NCBI RefSeq assembly: GCF_043290135.1
Contig: NW_027464781.1
Coordinates: 124,001-188,000, forward strand
Origin: Rhipicephalus microplus
Taxonomy: Eukaryota; Arthropoda; Arachnida; Ixodida; Ixodidae
Length of the DNA: 64,000 bases
Direction of reading: 5' to 3'
The position numbers were made by a program, and so were the translations under genes. A model generated the notes under the pieces. It had not been told where the DNA came from, did no database searches, and saw nothing but the letters and a program-made list of their open reading frames with translations. This document shows, in pieces, positions 35,684 to 47,100 of the stretch; position 1 is the stretch's first letter, and each line of letters begins with the position of its first letter.

Positions 35684-36724
35684 GGACTGTCTTCGTGGCG
35701 CAATTGGCTAGCGCGATCGGCTGTTAAACGAAAGGTTGGAGGTTCGAGCGCAACCGGTGGTGGTGCGGCGCTTTTTTTTTCTTTGGGGTGATAGCTCTGA
35801 TGAAATGTTCTGACGGTGGTGAGAGTGGAGCACGACTGTCTCCGTGGGGCAATTGGCTAGCGTGATCGGCTGTTAACCGAAAGGTTGGAGTTTCGAGCCC
35901 TTCCGGGAGTGGTGTGTTGCTTTTTTCTTTGCGGTAATAGCTTTGAAGATATGTTCTGATGGTGGTGAGACTGGAGCAGGACTGTCTTCGTGGGGCAATT
36001 GGCTAGCGCAATCGGCTGTTAAACGAAAGGTTGGAGGTTCGAGCCCACCCGGTGATGCTGGGGCGCTTTTTTTTTCTTTGTGCTGATAGCTTTGAAGATA
36101 AGTTCTGATGGTGGTGAGAGTGGAGCAGGACTGTCTCCGTGGCGCAATTGGCTAGCGTGATCGGCTGTTAACCGGAAAGTTGGAGGTTCGAGTTCACCCG
36201 TTGGTGGTGCTGCGCTTTTTTTTTTCTTTGGGCAGATAGCTTTGAAGATGTGTTCTAATGGTGGTAAGAGTGGAGCAGGACTGTCTTCGTGGCGCCATTG
36301 GCTAGCGCGATCGGCAGTTAACCGAAAGGTTGGGGTTTCGAGCCCACCCGGTGGTGGTGCGGCGCTTTTTTTTCTTTGGGCTGATAGCTTTGAAGATATG
36401 TTATGATGGTGGTGAGAGTGAAGCAGGACTGTCTCCTTGGCGCAATTGGCTAGCGTGATCGGCTGTTAACCGAAAAGTTGGAGGTTCGAGCCCACACAAT
36501 GGTGGTGCGGCACTTTTTTCTTTGGGCTGATAGCTTTGAATGTATGTTCTGATGGTGGTGAGAGTGGAGCAGGACTGTCTCCGTGGCGCAATTCGCTAGC
36601 GTGATCGGCTGTTAACAGAAAAGTTGGTAGTTTGAGCCCACCCGGTGGTGGTGCGGCGCTTTTTTTTCTTTGGGCTGATAGCTTTGAAGATATGTTATGA
36701 TGGTGGTGAGAGTGAAGCAGGACG

Positions 36725-36798
36725 GTCTCCATGGCGCAATTGGCTAGCGTGATCGGCTGTTAACCGAAAAGTTGGAGGTTCGAGCCCTCCCGGTGGTG
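36725..36798 (+). tRNA. tRNA-Asn(GTT)-like unit with fully paired T-stem
   Basis: GTT anticodon. The T-arm is GGAGG-TTCGAGC-CCTCC, with all five T-stem pairs intact and both boxes present, which I saw only here with the GTT anticodon. The 3' acceptor strand CGGTGGT still pairs imperfectly with GTCTCCA, and the first anticodon pair is A:A. Confidence 0.65.
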
Positions 36799-37164
36799 GT
36801 GTGGCGCTTTTTTTCTGTGGGCTGATAGCTTTGAAGATATGTTCTGATGGTGGTGAGAGTGGAGCAGGACTGTCTCCGTGGCGCAATTGGCTAGCGTGAT
36901 TGGCTGTTAACCGGAAATTTGGAGGTTCGAGCCCACCCGTTGGTGGTGCGGCGCTTTTTTTTCTTTGGGCTGATAGCTTTGAAGATATGTTCTAATGGTG
37001 GTAAGAGTGGAGCAGGACTGTCTCCGTGGTGCCATTGGCTAGCGCGATCGGCTGTTAACCGAAAGGTTGGAGTTTCGAGCCCTCCTGGAGTGGTGTGTTG
37101 CTTTTTTCTTTGCGCTGATAGCTTTGAAGATATGTTCTGATGGTGGTGAGAGTGGAGCACGACT

Positions 37165-37238
37165 GTCTCCTTGGCGCAGTTGGCTAGCGCGATCGGCTGG
37201 TAACCGAAAGGTTGGAAGTTCGAGCCCACCCGGTGATG
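37165..37238 (+). pseudogene. tRNA-Asn body with GGT anticodon
   Basis: Loop CTGGTAA gives GGT (Thr). Acceptor GTCTCCT, type D T-arm GGAAG/CCACC and trailer GGTGATGCTGGGGC. A sister unit near 39373 keeps GTT, so the change is recent. Confidence 0.65.
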
Positions 37239-38196
37239 CTGGGGCACTTTTTTTTTCTTTGTGCTGATAGCTTTGAAGATATGTTCTGATGGTGGTGAGA
37301 GTGAAGCAGGACTGTCTCCGTGGCGCAATTGGCTAGCGTGATCGGCTGTTAACCGAAAAGTTGGAGGTTCGAGCCCACCCGGTGGTGGTGCGGCGCTTTT
37401 TTTTCTTTGGGCTGATAGCTTTGAAGATATGTTCTGATGGTGGTGAGAGTGGTGCAGGACTGTCTCCATGGCGCAATTGGCTAGCGTGGTGGGCTGTTAA
37501 TCAAAAGGTCGGAGGTTCGAGCCCACCCGGTGGTATGGCGCTTTTTTTTTCTTTGGGCTGATAGCTTTGAAGATATGTTCTGATGGTGGTGAGAGTGGAG
37601 CAGTACTGTCTCCGTGGCGCAATTGGCTAGCGCGATCGGCTGTTGACCGAAAGGTTGGAGTTTCGAGCCCTCCCGGGAGTGGTGTGTTGCTTTTTTCTTT
37701 GCGCTGATAGCTTTGAAGATATGTTCTGATGGTGGTGAGAGTGGAGCAAGACTGTCTCCGTGGCGCAATTGGCTAGCGCGATCGGCTGTTAACCGAAAGT
37801 TTGGAGGTTCGAGCCCACCTGGTGGTGGTGCAGCGCTTTTTTTTCCTTGCGCTGATAGCTTTGAAGATATGTTCTGATGATGGTGAGAGTGGAGCAAGAC
37901 TGCCTCTGTAGCGCAATGGGCTAGCGCGATCGGCTGTTAACCGAAAAGTTGGAGTTTCGAGCCCTCCCGGGAGTGGTGTGTTGCTTTTTTCTTTGCGGTA
38001 ATAGCTTTGAAGATATGTTCTGATGGTGGTGAGAGTGGAGCAGGACTGTCTTCTTGGCGCAATTGGCTAGCGCGATCGGCTGTTAACCGAAAGGTTGGAG
38101 GTTCGAGCGCAACCGGTGGTGGTGCGGCGCTTTTTTTTTCTTTGGGGTGATAGCTCTGAAGAAATGTTCTGACGGTGGTGAGAGTGGAGCACGACT

Positions 38197-38270
38197 GTCT
38201 CCGTGGGGCAATTGGCTAGCGCGATCGGCTGTCAACCGAAAGGTTGGATGTTCGAGCCCACCCGGTGGTG
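38197..38270 (+). pseudogene. tRNA-Asn body with GTC anticodon
   Basis: Loop CTGTCAA gives GTC (Asp). D region GGGGCAATTGG, T-arm GGATG-TTCGAGC-CCACC. Single occurrence noticed. Confidence 0.65.
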
Positions 38271-41200
38271 GTGCGGCGCTTTTTTTTCTTTGGGCTGATA
38301 GCTTTGAAGACATGTTCTGATGGTGGTGAGAGTGAAGCAGGGCTGTCTCCGTGGCGCAATTGGCTAGCGTGATCGGCTGTTAACCGAAAAGTTGGAGGTT
38401 CGAGCCCACCCGGTGGTGGTGCGGCGCTTTTTTTTCTTTGGGCTGATAGCTTTGAAGATATGTTGTGATGGTGGTGAGAGTGGTGCAGGACTGTCTCCAT
38501 GGCGCAATTGGCTAGCGCGATGGGCTGTTAACCAAAAGGTCGGAGGTTCGAGCCCACCCGGTGGTGGTGTGTTGCTTTTTTCTTTGCGCTGATAGCTTTG
38601 AAGATATGTTCTGATGGTGGTGAGAGTGGAGCAGTACTGTCTCCGTGGCGCAATTGGCTAGCGCGGTCGGCTGTTAACCGAAAGGTTGGAGGTTCGAGCC
38701 CACCTGGTGGTGGTGCAGCGCTTTTTTTTCCTTGCGCTGATAGCTTTGAAGATATGTTCTGATGGTGGTGAGAGTGAAGCAGGACGGTTTCCGTGGCGCA
38801 GTTGGCTAGCGTGATCGGCTGTTAACCGAAAAGTTGGAGGTTCGAGCCCACCCGGTGGTGGTGCGGCGCTTTTTTTTCTGTGAGCTGATAGCTTTGAAGA
38901 TATGTTCTGATGGTGGTGAGAGTGGAGCAGGACTGTCTCCATGGCGCAATTGGCTAGCGTGATCGGCTGTTAACCGAAAAGTTGGAGGCTCGAGCCCACC
39001 CGGTGGTGTGCGGCGCTTTTTTTTTTGGGCTGATAGCTTTGAAGATATGTTCTGATGGTGGTGAGAGTGGAGCAGGACTGTCTCCGTGGCGCAATTGGCT
39101 AGCGTGATCGGCTGTTAACCGGAAATTTGGAGATTCGAGCCCACCCGTTGGTGGTGCGGCGCTTTTTTTTCTTTGGGCTGATAGCTTTGAAGATATGTTC
39201 TAATGGTGGTAAGAGTGGAGCAGGACTGTCTCCGTGGCGCCATTGGCTAGCGCGATCGGCTGTTAACCGAAAGGTTGGAGTTTCGAGCCCTCCTGGAGTG
39301 GTGTGTTGCTTTTTTTTTTGCGCTGATAGCTTTGAAGATATGTTCTGATGGTGGTGAGAGTGGAGCACGACTGTCTCCTTGGCGCATTTGGCTAGCGCGA
39401 TCGGCTGTTAACCGAAAGGTTGGAAGTTCGAGCCCACCCGGTGATGCTGGGGCGCTTTTTTTTCTTTGTGCTGATAGCTTTGAAGATATGTTCTGATGGT
39501 GGTGAGAGTGAAGCATGACTGTCTCCGTGGCGCAATTGGCTAGCGTGATCGGCTGTTAACCGAAAAGTTGGAGGTTCGAGCCCACCCGGTGGTGGTGCGG
39601 CGCTTTTTTTTCTTCGGGCTGATAGCTTTGAAGATATGTTGTGATGGTGGTGAGAGTGGTGCAGGACTGTCTCCATGGCGCAATTGGCTAGCGCGATGGG
39701 CTGTTAACCAAAAGGTCGGAGGTTCGAGCCCACCCGGTGGTGGTATGGCGCTTTTTTTTCTTTGGGCTGATAGCTTTGAAGATATGTTCTGATGGTGATG
39801 AGAGTGGAGCAGTACTGTCTCCGTGGCGCAATTGGCTAGCGCGATCGGCTGTTAACCGAAATGTTGGAGGTTCGAGCCCACCTGGTGGTGGTGCAGCGCT
39901 TTTTTTTCCTTGCGCTGATAGCTTTGAAGATATGTTCTGATGATGGTGAGAGTGGAGCAAGACTGCATCCGTAGCGCAATGGGCTAGCGCGATCGGCTGT
40001 TAATCGAATGGTTGGAGTTTCGAGCACTCCCGGGAGTGGTGCAGCGTTTTTTTTCCTTGCGCTGATAGCTTTGAAGATATGTTCTGATGGTGGTGAGAGT
40101 GGAGCAGGACTGTCTTCGTGGCGCAATTGGCTACCGCGATCGGCTGTTAAACGAAAGGTTGGAGGTTCGAGCCCACCCGGTGATGCTGGGGCGCTTTTTT
40201 TTCTTTGTGCTGATAGCTTTGAAGATAAGTTCTGATGGTGGTGAGAGTGGAGCAGGACTGTCTCCGTGGCGCAATTGGCTAGCGTGATCGGCTGTTAACC
40301 GGAAAGTTGGAGGTTCGAGTCCACCCGTTGGTGGTGCGGCGCTTTTTTTTTTCTTTGGGCTGATAGCTTTGAAGTTATGTTCTAATGGTGGTAAGAGTGG
40401 AGCAGGACTGTCTCCGTGGCGCCATTGGCTAGCGCGATCGGCAGTTAACCGAAAGTTTGAGTTTCGAGCCCACCCGGTGGTGGTGCGGCGCTTTTTTTTC
40501 TTTGGGCTGATTGCATTCAAGATATGTTATGATGGTGGTGAGAGTGAAGCAGGACTGTCTCCGTGGCGCAATTGGCTAGCGTGATCGGCTGTTAACCGAA
40601 AAGTTGGAGGTTCGAGCCCACACGGTGGTGGTGCGGCGCTTTTTTTCTTTGGGCTGATAGCTTTGAATATATGTTCTGATGGTGGTGAGAGTGTAGCAGG
40701 ACTGTCTCCGTGGTGCAATTCGCTAGCGTGATCGGCTGTTAACCGAAAAGTTGGTAGTTTGAGCCCACCCGGTGGTGGTGCGGCGCTTTTTTTTCTTTGG
40801 GCTGATAGCTTTGAAGATATGTTATGATGGTGGTGAGAGTGAAGCAGGACGGTCTCCGTGGCGCAATTGGCTAGCGTGATTGGCTGTTAACCGAAAAGTT
40901 GGAGGTTCGAGCCCACCCGGTGGTGGTGCGGCGCTTTTTTTTGTGGGCTGGTAGCTTTGAAGATATGTTCTGATGGAAGTGAGAGTGGAGCAGGACTGTC
41001 TCCGTGGCGCAGTTGGCTAGCGTGATCGGCTGTTAACCGAAAAGTTGGAGGCTCGAGCCCACCCGGTGGTGGTGCGGCGCTTTTTTTTCTTTGGGCTGAT
41101 AGCTTTGAAGATATGTTCTGATGGTGGTGAGAGTGGAGCAGGACTGTCTCCGTGGCGCCATTGGCTAGTGCGATCGGCTGTTAACCGAAAGGTTGGAGTT

Positions 41201-41548
41201 TCGAGCCCTCCTGGAGTGGTGTGTTGCTTTTTTCTTTGCGCTGATAGCTTTGAAGATATGTTCTGATGGTGGTGAGAGTGGAGCACGACTGTCTCCTTGG
41301 CGCAAGTGGCTAGCGTGATCGGCTGTTAACCGAAAAGTTGGAGGTTCGAGCCCACCCGGTGGTGGTGCGGCGCTTTTTTTTCTTTGGGCTGATAGCTTTG
41401 AAGATATGTTCTGATGGTGGTGAGAGTGGTGCAGGACTTTCTCCATGGCGCAATAGGCTAGCGCGATGGGCTGTTGACCGAAAGGTTGGAGTTTCGAGCC
41501 CTCCCGGGAGTGGTGTGTTGCTTTTTTCTTTGCGCTGATAGCTTTGAA

Positions 41549-41554
41549 GATATG
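41549..41554 (+). promoter_or_regulatory. TATA-like upstream element (reference unit)
   Basis: GATATG sits about 35 nt before the first tRNA nucleotide. The surrounding GAAGATATGTT is among the best-kept parts of the spacer across units. A role in TFIIIB placement is an inference from its position only. Confidence 0.35.
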
Positions 41555-41591
41555 TTCTGATGGTGGTGAGAGTGGAGCAAGACTGTCTCCG

Positions 41592-41603
41592 TGGCGCAAT
41601 TGG
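41592..41603 (+). promoter_or_regulatory. Polymerase III A box (reference unit)
   Basis: TGGCGCAATTGG fits the tRNA A-box pattern TRGYNNANNNGG, in the D-arm of the reference unit. Nearly every unit keeps this element. Common variants are GGGGCAATTGG and GGCGCAATGGG. Confidence 0.8.
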
Positions 41604-41636
41604 CTAGCGCGATCGGCTGTTAACCGAAAGGTTGGA

Positions 41637-41647
41637 GGTTCGAGCCC
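41637..41647 (+). promoter_or_regulatory. Polymerase III B box (reference unit)
   Basis: GGTTCGAGCCC fits the B-box pattern GGTTCGANNCC, the TFIIIC contact in the T-arm. It is kept in type A, F and G units. Type B units read GTTTCGAGCCC, and units with GTAGTTTGAGC lose the conserved C. Confidence 0.8.
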
Positions 41648-41667
41648 ACCTGGTGGTGGTGCAGCGC

Positions 41668-41675
41668 TTTTTTTT
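41668..41675 (+). terminator. Oligo-T polymerase III terminator (reference unit)
   Basis: Eight T residues begin 10 nt after the tRNA-like body. Runs of 6 to 11 T occur at the same place in almost every unit, longer than the 4-5 T usually needed to stop polymerase III, often with a second CTTT just after. Confidence 0.75.
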
Positions 41676-44600
41676 CCTTGCGCTGATAGCTTTGAAGATA
41701 TGTTCTGATGATGGTGAGAGTGGAGCAAGACTGCCTCCGTAGCGCAATGGGCTAGCGTGATCGGCTGTTAACCGAAAGGTTGGAGTTTCGAGCCCTCCCG
41801 GGAGTGGTGTGTTGCTTTTTTCTTTGCGCTGATAGCTTTGAAGATATGTTCTGATGGTGGTGAGAGTGGAGCAAGACTGTCTCCGTGGCGCAATGGGCTA
41901 GCGCGATCGGCTGTTAACCGAAAGCTTGGAGGTTCGAGCCCACCTGGTGGTGGTGCAGCGCTTTTTTTTCCTTGCGCTGATAGCTTTGAAGATATGTTCT
42001 GATGATGGTGAGAGTGGAGCAGGACTGTCTCCGTAGCGCAATTGGCTAGCGCTATCGGCTGTTAACTGAAAAGTTGGAGGTTCGAGCCTAAGCGGTGGTT
42101 GCGCGGCGCTTTTTTTCTGTGGGCTGATAGCTTTGAAGATATGTTCTGATGGTGGTGAGAGTGGAGCTGGACTGTCTCCGTGGCGCAATTGGCTAGCGTG
42201 ATCGGCTGTTGACCGAAAGGTTGGAGTTTCGAGCCCTCCCGGGAGTGGTGTGTTGCTTTTTTCTTTGCGCTGATAGTTTTGAAGATATGTTCTGATAGTG
42301 GTGAGAGTGGAGCAAGACTGTCTCCGTGGCGCAATGGGCTAGCGCAATCGGCAGTTAACCGAAAGGTTGGAGTTTCGAGCCCACCCGGTGGTGGTGCGGC
42401 GCTTTTTTTGCTTTGGGCTGATAGCTTTAAAGATATGTTCTGATGGGGGTGAGAGTGAAGCAGGACTGTCTCTGTGGCGCAATTGGCTAGCGTGATCGGC
42501 TGTTAACCGAAAGGTTGGAGTTTCGAGCCCTCCCTGGAGTGGTGTGTTGCTTTTTTCTTTGCGCTGATAGCTTTGAAGATATGTTCTGATGGTGGTGAGA
42601 GTGGAGCACGACTGTCTCCTTGGCGGAGTTGGCTAGCGCGATCGGCTGTTAACCGAAAGGTTGGAAGTTCGAGCCCACCCGGTGATGCTGGGGCGCTTTT
42701 TTTTCTTTGTGCTGATAGCTTTGAAGATATGTTCTGATGGTGGTGAGAGTGAAGCAGGACTGTCTCCGTGGCGCAATTGGCTAGCGTGATCGGCTGTTAA
42801 CCGAAAGGTTGGAGTTTCGAGCCCTTCCGGGAGTGGTGTGTTGCTTTTTTCTTTGCGGTAATAGCTTTGAAGATATGTTCTGATGGTGGTGAGAGTGGAG
42901 CAGGACTGTCTTCGTGGCGCAATTGGCTAGCGCGATCGGCTGTTAAACGAAAGGTTGGAGGTTCGAGCCCACCCGGTGATGCTGGGGCGCTTTTTTTTCT
43001 TTGTGCTGATAGCTTTGAAGATAAGATCTGATGGTGGTGAGAGTGGAGCAGGACTGTCTCCGTGGCGCAATTGGCTAGCGTGATCGGCTGTTAACCGGAA
43101 AGTTGGAGGTTCGAGTCCACCCGTTGGTGGTGCGGCGCTTTTTTTTTCTTTGGGCTGATAGCTTTCAAGATATGTCCTAATGGTGGTAAGAGTGGAGCAG
43201 GACCGTCTCCGTGGCGCCATTGGCTAGCGCGATCGGCAGTTAACCGAAAGGTTGGAGTTTCGAGCCCACCCGGTTGTGGTGCGCCGCTTTTTTTTCTTTG
43301 GGCTGATAGCTTTGAAGATATGTTATGATGGTGGTGAGAGTGAAGCAGGACTGTCTCCGTGGCGCAATTGGCTAGCGTGATCGGCTGTTAACCGAAAAGT
43401 TGGAGGTTCGAGCCCACACGGTGGTGGTGTGGCGCTTTTTTTCTTTGGGCTGATAGCTTTGAATATATGTTCTGATGGTGGTGAGAGTGGAGCAGGACTG
43501 TCTCCGTGGCGCAATTCGCTAGCGTGATCGGCTGTTAACCGAAAAGTTGGTAGCTTGAGCCCACCCGGTGGTGGTGCGGCGCTTTTTTTTTCTTTGGGCT
43601 GATAGCTTTGAAGATATGTTATGATGGTGGTGAGAGTGAAGCAGGACGGTCTCCGTGGCGCAATTGGCTAGCTTGATCGGCTGTTAACCGAAAAGTTGGA
43701 GGCTCGAGCCCACCCGGTGGTGGTGCGGCGCTTTTTTTTCTTTGGGCTGATAGCTTTGAAGATATGTTCTGATGGTAGTGAGAGTGGAGCAGGACTGTCT
43801 CCGTGGCGCAATTGGCTAGCGTGATCGGCTGTTAACCGGAAATTTGGAGGTTCGAGCCCACCCGTTGGTGGTGCGGCGCTTTTTTTTCTTTGGGCTGATA
43901 GCTTTGAAGATATGTTCTAATGGTGGTAAGAGTGGAGCAGGACTGTCTCCGTGGCGCCATTGGCGAGCGCGATCGGCTGTTAACCGAAAGGTTGGAGTTT
44001 CGAGCCCTCCTGGAGTGGTGTGTTGCTTTTTTCTTTGCGCTGATAGCTTTGAAGATATGTTCTGATGATGGAAGAGTGGAGCACGACTGTCTCCTTGGCG
44101 CAATTGGCTAGCGTGATCGGCTGTTAACCGAAAAGTTGGAGGTTCGAGCTCACCCGGTGGTGGTGCGGCGCTTTTTTTTCTTTGGGCTGATAGCTTTGAA
44201 GATATGTTCTGATGGTGGTGAGAGTGGTGCAGGACTTTCTCCATGGCGCAATTGGCTAGCGCGATGGGCTGTTAATCAAAAGGTCGGAGGTTCGAGCCCA
44301 CCCGGTGGTGGTATGGCGCTTTTTTTTCTTTGGGCTGATAGCTTTGAAGATATGTTCTGATGGTGGTGAGAGTGGAGCAGTATTGTCTCCGTGGCGCAAT
44401 TGGCTAGCGCGATCGGCTGTTGACCGAAAGGTTGGAGTTTCGAGCCCTCCCGGGAATGGTGTGTTCCTTTTTTCTTTGCGCTGATAGCTTTGAAGATATG
44501 TTCTGATGGCGGTGAGAGTGGAGCAAGACTGTCTTCGTGGCGCAATGGGCTAGCGCGATCGGCTGTTAACCGAAAGGTTGGAGGTTCGAGCCCACCTGGT

Positions 44601-44823
44601 GGTGGTGCAGCGCTTTTTTTCTTTGCGCTGATAGCTTTGAAGATATGTTCTGATGATGGTGAGAGTGGAGCAAGACTGCCTCCGTAGCGCAACGGGCTAG
44701 CGCGATCGGCTGTTAACCGAAAGGTTGGAGTTTCGAGCCCTCCCGGGAGTGGCGTGTTGCTTTTTTCTTTGCGCTGATAGCTTTGAAGATATGTTCTGAT
44801 GGTGGTGAGAGTGGAGCAAGACT

Positions 44824-44897
44824 GTCTCCGTGGCGCAATGGGCTAGCGCGATCGGCTTTTAACCGAAAGGTTGGTGGTTCGAGCCCACCTGGTGGTG
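44824..44897 (+). pseudogene. tRNA-Asn body with TTT (Lys-type) anticodon, restored T-stem
   Basis: The loop is CTTTTAA, so the nominal anticodon is TTT. The T-arm is GGTGG-TTCGAGC-CCACC, with all five pairs restored as in canonical animal tRNA-Asn. D-loop AATGGGCTA. The acceptor stem is still imperfect (G:U, U:U, U:G, G:U). First of five related units, one per higher-order repeat segment. Confidence 0.7.
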
Positions 44898-47026
44898 GTG
44901 CAGCGCTTTCTTTTCTTGCGCTGATAGCTTTGAAGATATGTTCTGATGATGGTGAGAGTGGAGCAGGACTCTCTCCGTGGCGCAATTGGCTAGCGCGATC
45001 GGCTGTTAACCGAAAACTTGGAGGTTCGAGCCTACCCGGTGGTTGCGCGGCGCTTTTTTCTGTGGGCTGATAGCTTTGAAGATATGTTCTGATGGTGGTG
45101 AGAGTGGAGCAGGACTGTCTCCATGGCGCAATTGGCTAGCGTGATCGGCTGTTGACCGAAAGGTTGGAGTTTCGAGCCCTCCCGGGAGTTGTGTGTTGCT
45201 TTTTTCCTTGCGCTGATAGCTTTGAAGATATGTTCTGATGATGGTGAGAGTGGAGCAAGACTGCCTCCATAGCGCAATGGGCTAGCGCGATCGGCTGTTA
45301 ACCGAAAGGTTGGAGTATCGAGCCCTCCCGGGAGTGGTGTGTTGCTTTTTTCTTTGCGGTAATAGATTTGAAGATATTTTCTGATGGTGGTGAGAGTGGA
45401 GCAGGACTGTCTCCTTGGCGCAATTGGCTAGCGTGAAAGGCTGTTAACAGAAAAGTTGGAGGTTCGAGCCGACCCGGTGGTGGTGCGGCGCTTTTTTTTC
45501 TTTGGGCTGATAGCTTTGAAGATATGTTCTGATGGTGGTGAGAGTGGTGCAGGACTTTCTCCATGGCGCAATTGGCTAGCGCGATGGGCTGTTAATCAAA
45601 AGGTCGGAGGTTCGAGCCCACCCGGTGGTGGTATGGCGCTTTTTTTTCTTTGGGCTGATAGCTCTGAAGATATGTTCTGATGGTGGTGAGAGTGGAGCAG
45701 TACTGTCTCCGTGGCGCAATTGGCTAGCGCGATCGGCTGTTGACCGAAAGGTTGGAGTTTCGAGCCCTCCCGGGAGTGGTGTTGCTTTTTTCTTTGCGCT
45801 GATAGCTTTGAAGATATGTTCTGATGGTGGTGAGAGTGGAGCAAGACTGTCTCCGTGGCGCAATTGGCTAGCGCGATCGGCTGTTAACCGAAAGGTTGGA
45901 GGTTCGAGCCCACCTGGTGGTGGTGCAGCGCTTTTTTTTCCTTGCGCTGATAGCTTTGAAGATAAGTTCTGATGATGGTGAGAGTGGAGCAAGACTGCCT
46001 CCGTAGCGCAATTGGCTAGCGTGATCGGCTGTTAACCGAAAGGTTGGAGTTTCGAGCCCTCCCGGGAGTGGTGTGTTGCTTTTTTCGTTGCGCTGATAGC
46101 TTTGAAGATATGTTCTGATGGTGGTGAGAGTGGAGCAAGACTGTCTCCGTGGCGCAATGGGCTAGCGCGATCGGCTGTTAACCGAAAGGTTGGAGGTTCG
46201 AGCCCACCTGGTGGTGGTGCAGCGCTTTTTTTTCCTTGCGCTGATAGCTTTGAAGATATGTTCTGATGATGGTGAGAGTGGAGCAGGACTGTCTCCGTGG
46301 CGCAATTGGCTAGCGCTATCGGCTGTTAACCGAAAAGTTGGAGGTTCGAGCCTAAGCGGTGGTTGCGCGGCGCTTTTTTTCTGTGGGCTGATAGCTTTGA
46401 AGATATGTTCTGATGGTGGTGAGAGTGAAGCAGGACGGTCTCCATGGCGCAATTGGCTAGCGTGATCGGCTGTTAACCGAAAAGTTGGAGGTTCCAGCCC
46501 ACCCGGTGGTGGTGCGGCGCTTTTTTTTCTGTGGGCTGAGGCTTTGAAGCTATGTTCTGATGGTGGTGAGAGTGGAGCAGGACTGTCTCCGTGGCGCAAT
46601 TGGCTAGCGTGATCGGCTGTTAACCGAAAAGTTGGAGGCTCGAGCCCACCCGGTGGTGGTGCGGCGCTTTTTTTTCTTTGGGCTGATAGCTTTGAAGATA
46701 TGTTCTGATGGTAGTGAGAGTGGAGCAGGACTGTCTCCGTGGCGCAATTGGCTAGCGTGATCGGCTGTTAACCGGAAATTTGGAGGTTCGAGCCCACCCG
46801 GTGGTGGTATGGCGCTTTTTTTTCTTTGGGCTGATAGCTTTGAAGATATGTTCTGATGGTGGTGAGAGTGGAGCAGTACTGTCTCCGTGGCGCAATTGGC
46901 TAGCGCGATCGGCTGTTAACCGAAAGGTTGGAGTTTCGAGCCCTCCCGGGAGTGGCGTGTTGCTTTTTTCTTTGCGCTGATAGCTTTGAAGATATGTTCT
47001 GATGGTGGTGAGAGTGGAGCAAGACT

Positions 47027-47100
47027 GTCTCCGTGGCGCAATGGGCTAGCGCGATCGGCTTTTAACCGAAAGGTTGGTGGTTCGAGCCCACCTGGTGGTG
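47027..47100 (+). pseudogene. tRNA-Asn body with TTT anticodon
   Basis: Same CTTTTAA loop and GGTGG/CCACC T-stem as 44824, displaced by 2,203 bp. Confidence 0.7.

Larger units (their letters stand above)
41585..41658 (+). tRNA. tRNA-Asn(GTT)-like, representative unit
   Basis: This is a clean consensus copy, used here as the reference. In order it has acceptor 5' strand GTCTCCG, TG, D-stem GCGC/GCGC around AATTGGCTA, G26, anticodon arm ATCGG-CTGTTAA-CCGAA with anticodon GTT, variable AGGTT, T-arm GGAGG-TTCGAGC-CCACC, then TGGTGGT and G. Pairing defects are visible: A:A at the first anticodon-stem pair, A:A in the middle of the T-stem, and an acceptor stem with G:U, U:G and U:U positions. No CCA is encoded, as in nuclear eukaryotic genes. 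The body is certainly tRNA-Asn derived. Whether it makes a charged tRNA is doubtful. It could be a polymerase III-transcribed pseudogene. Confidence 0.75.
36891..43815 (+). repeat. Second-domain units, mixed order
   Basis: About 47 units. A sub-segment at about 36.92-37.3 kb recurs at 39.13-39.5 kb (2,208 bp, 15 units) and near 43.84 kb. Contains the GGT unit at 37165 and the GTC unit at 38197. No other gene type is seen. Confidence 0.75.

Noticed and set aside
41540..41580. C/D-box small nucleolar RNA in the spacer (TGATGATGG and CTGA motifs)
   Set aside because: The motifs are short, in the wrong order or spacing, vary between units, and no terminal stem brackets them.
41659..41732. Spacer of about 74 nt as a second, very degenerate tRNA
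   Set aside because: The equal length is suggestive, and ATAGCTTTGAAG faintly recalls an A box, but there is no B box, no anticodon arm and no paired acceptor.
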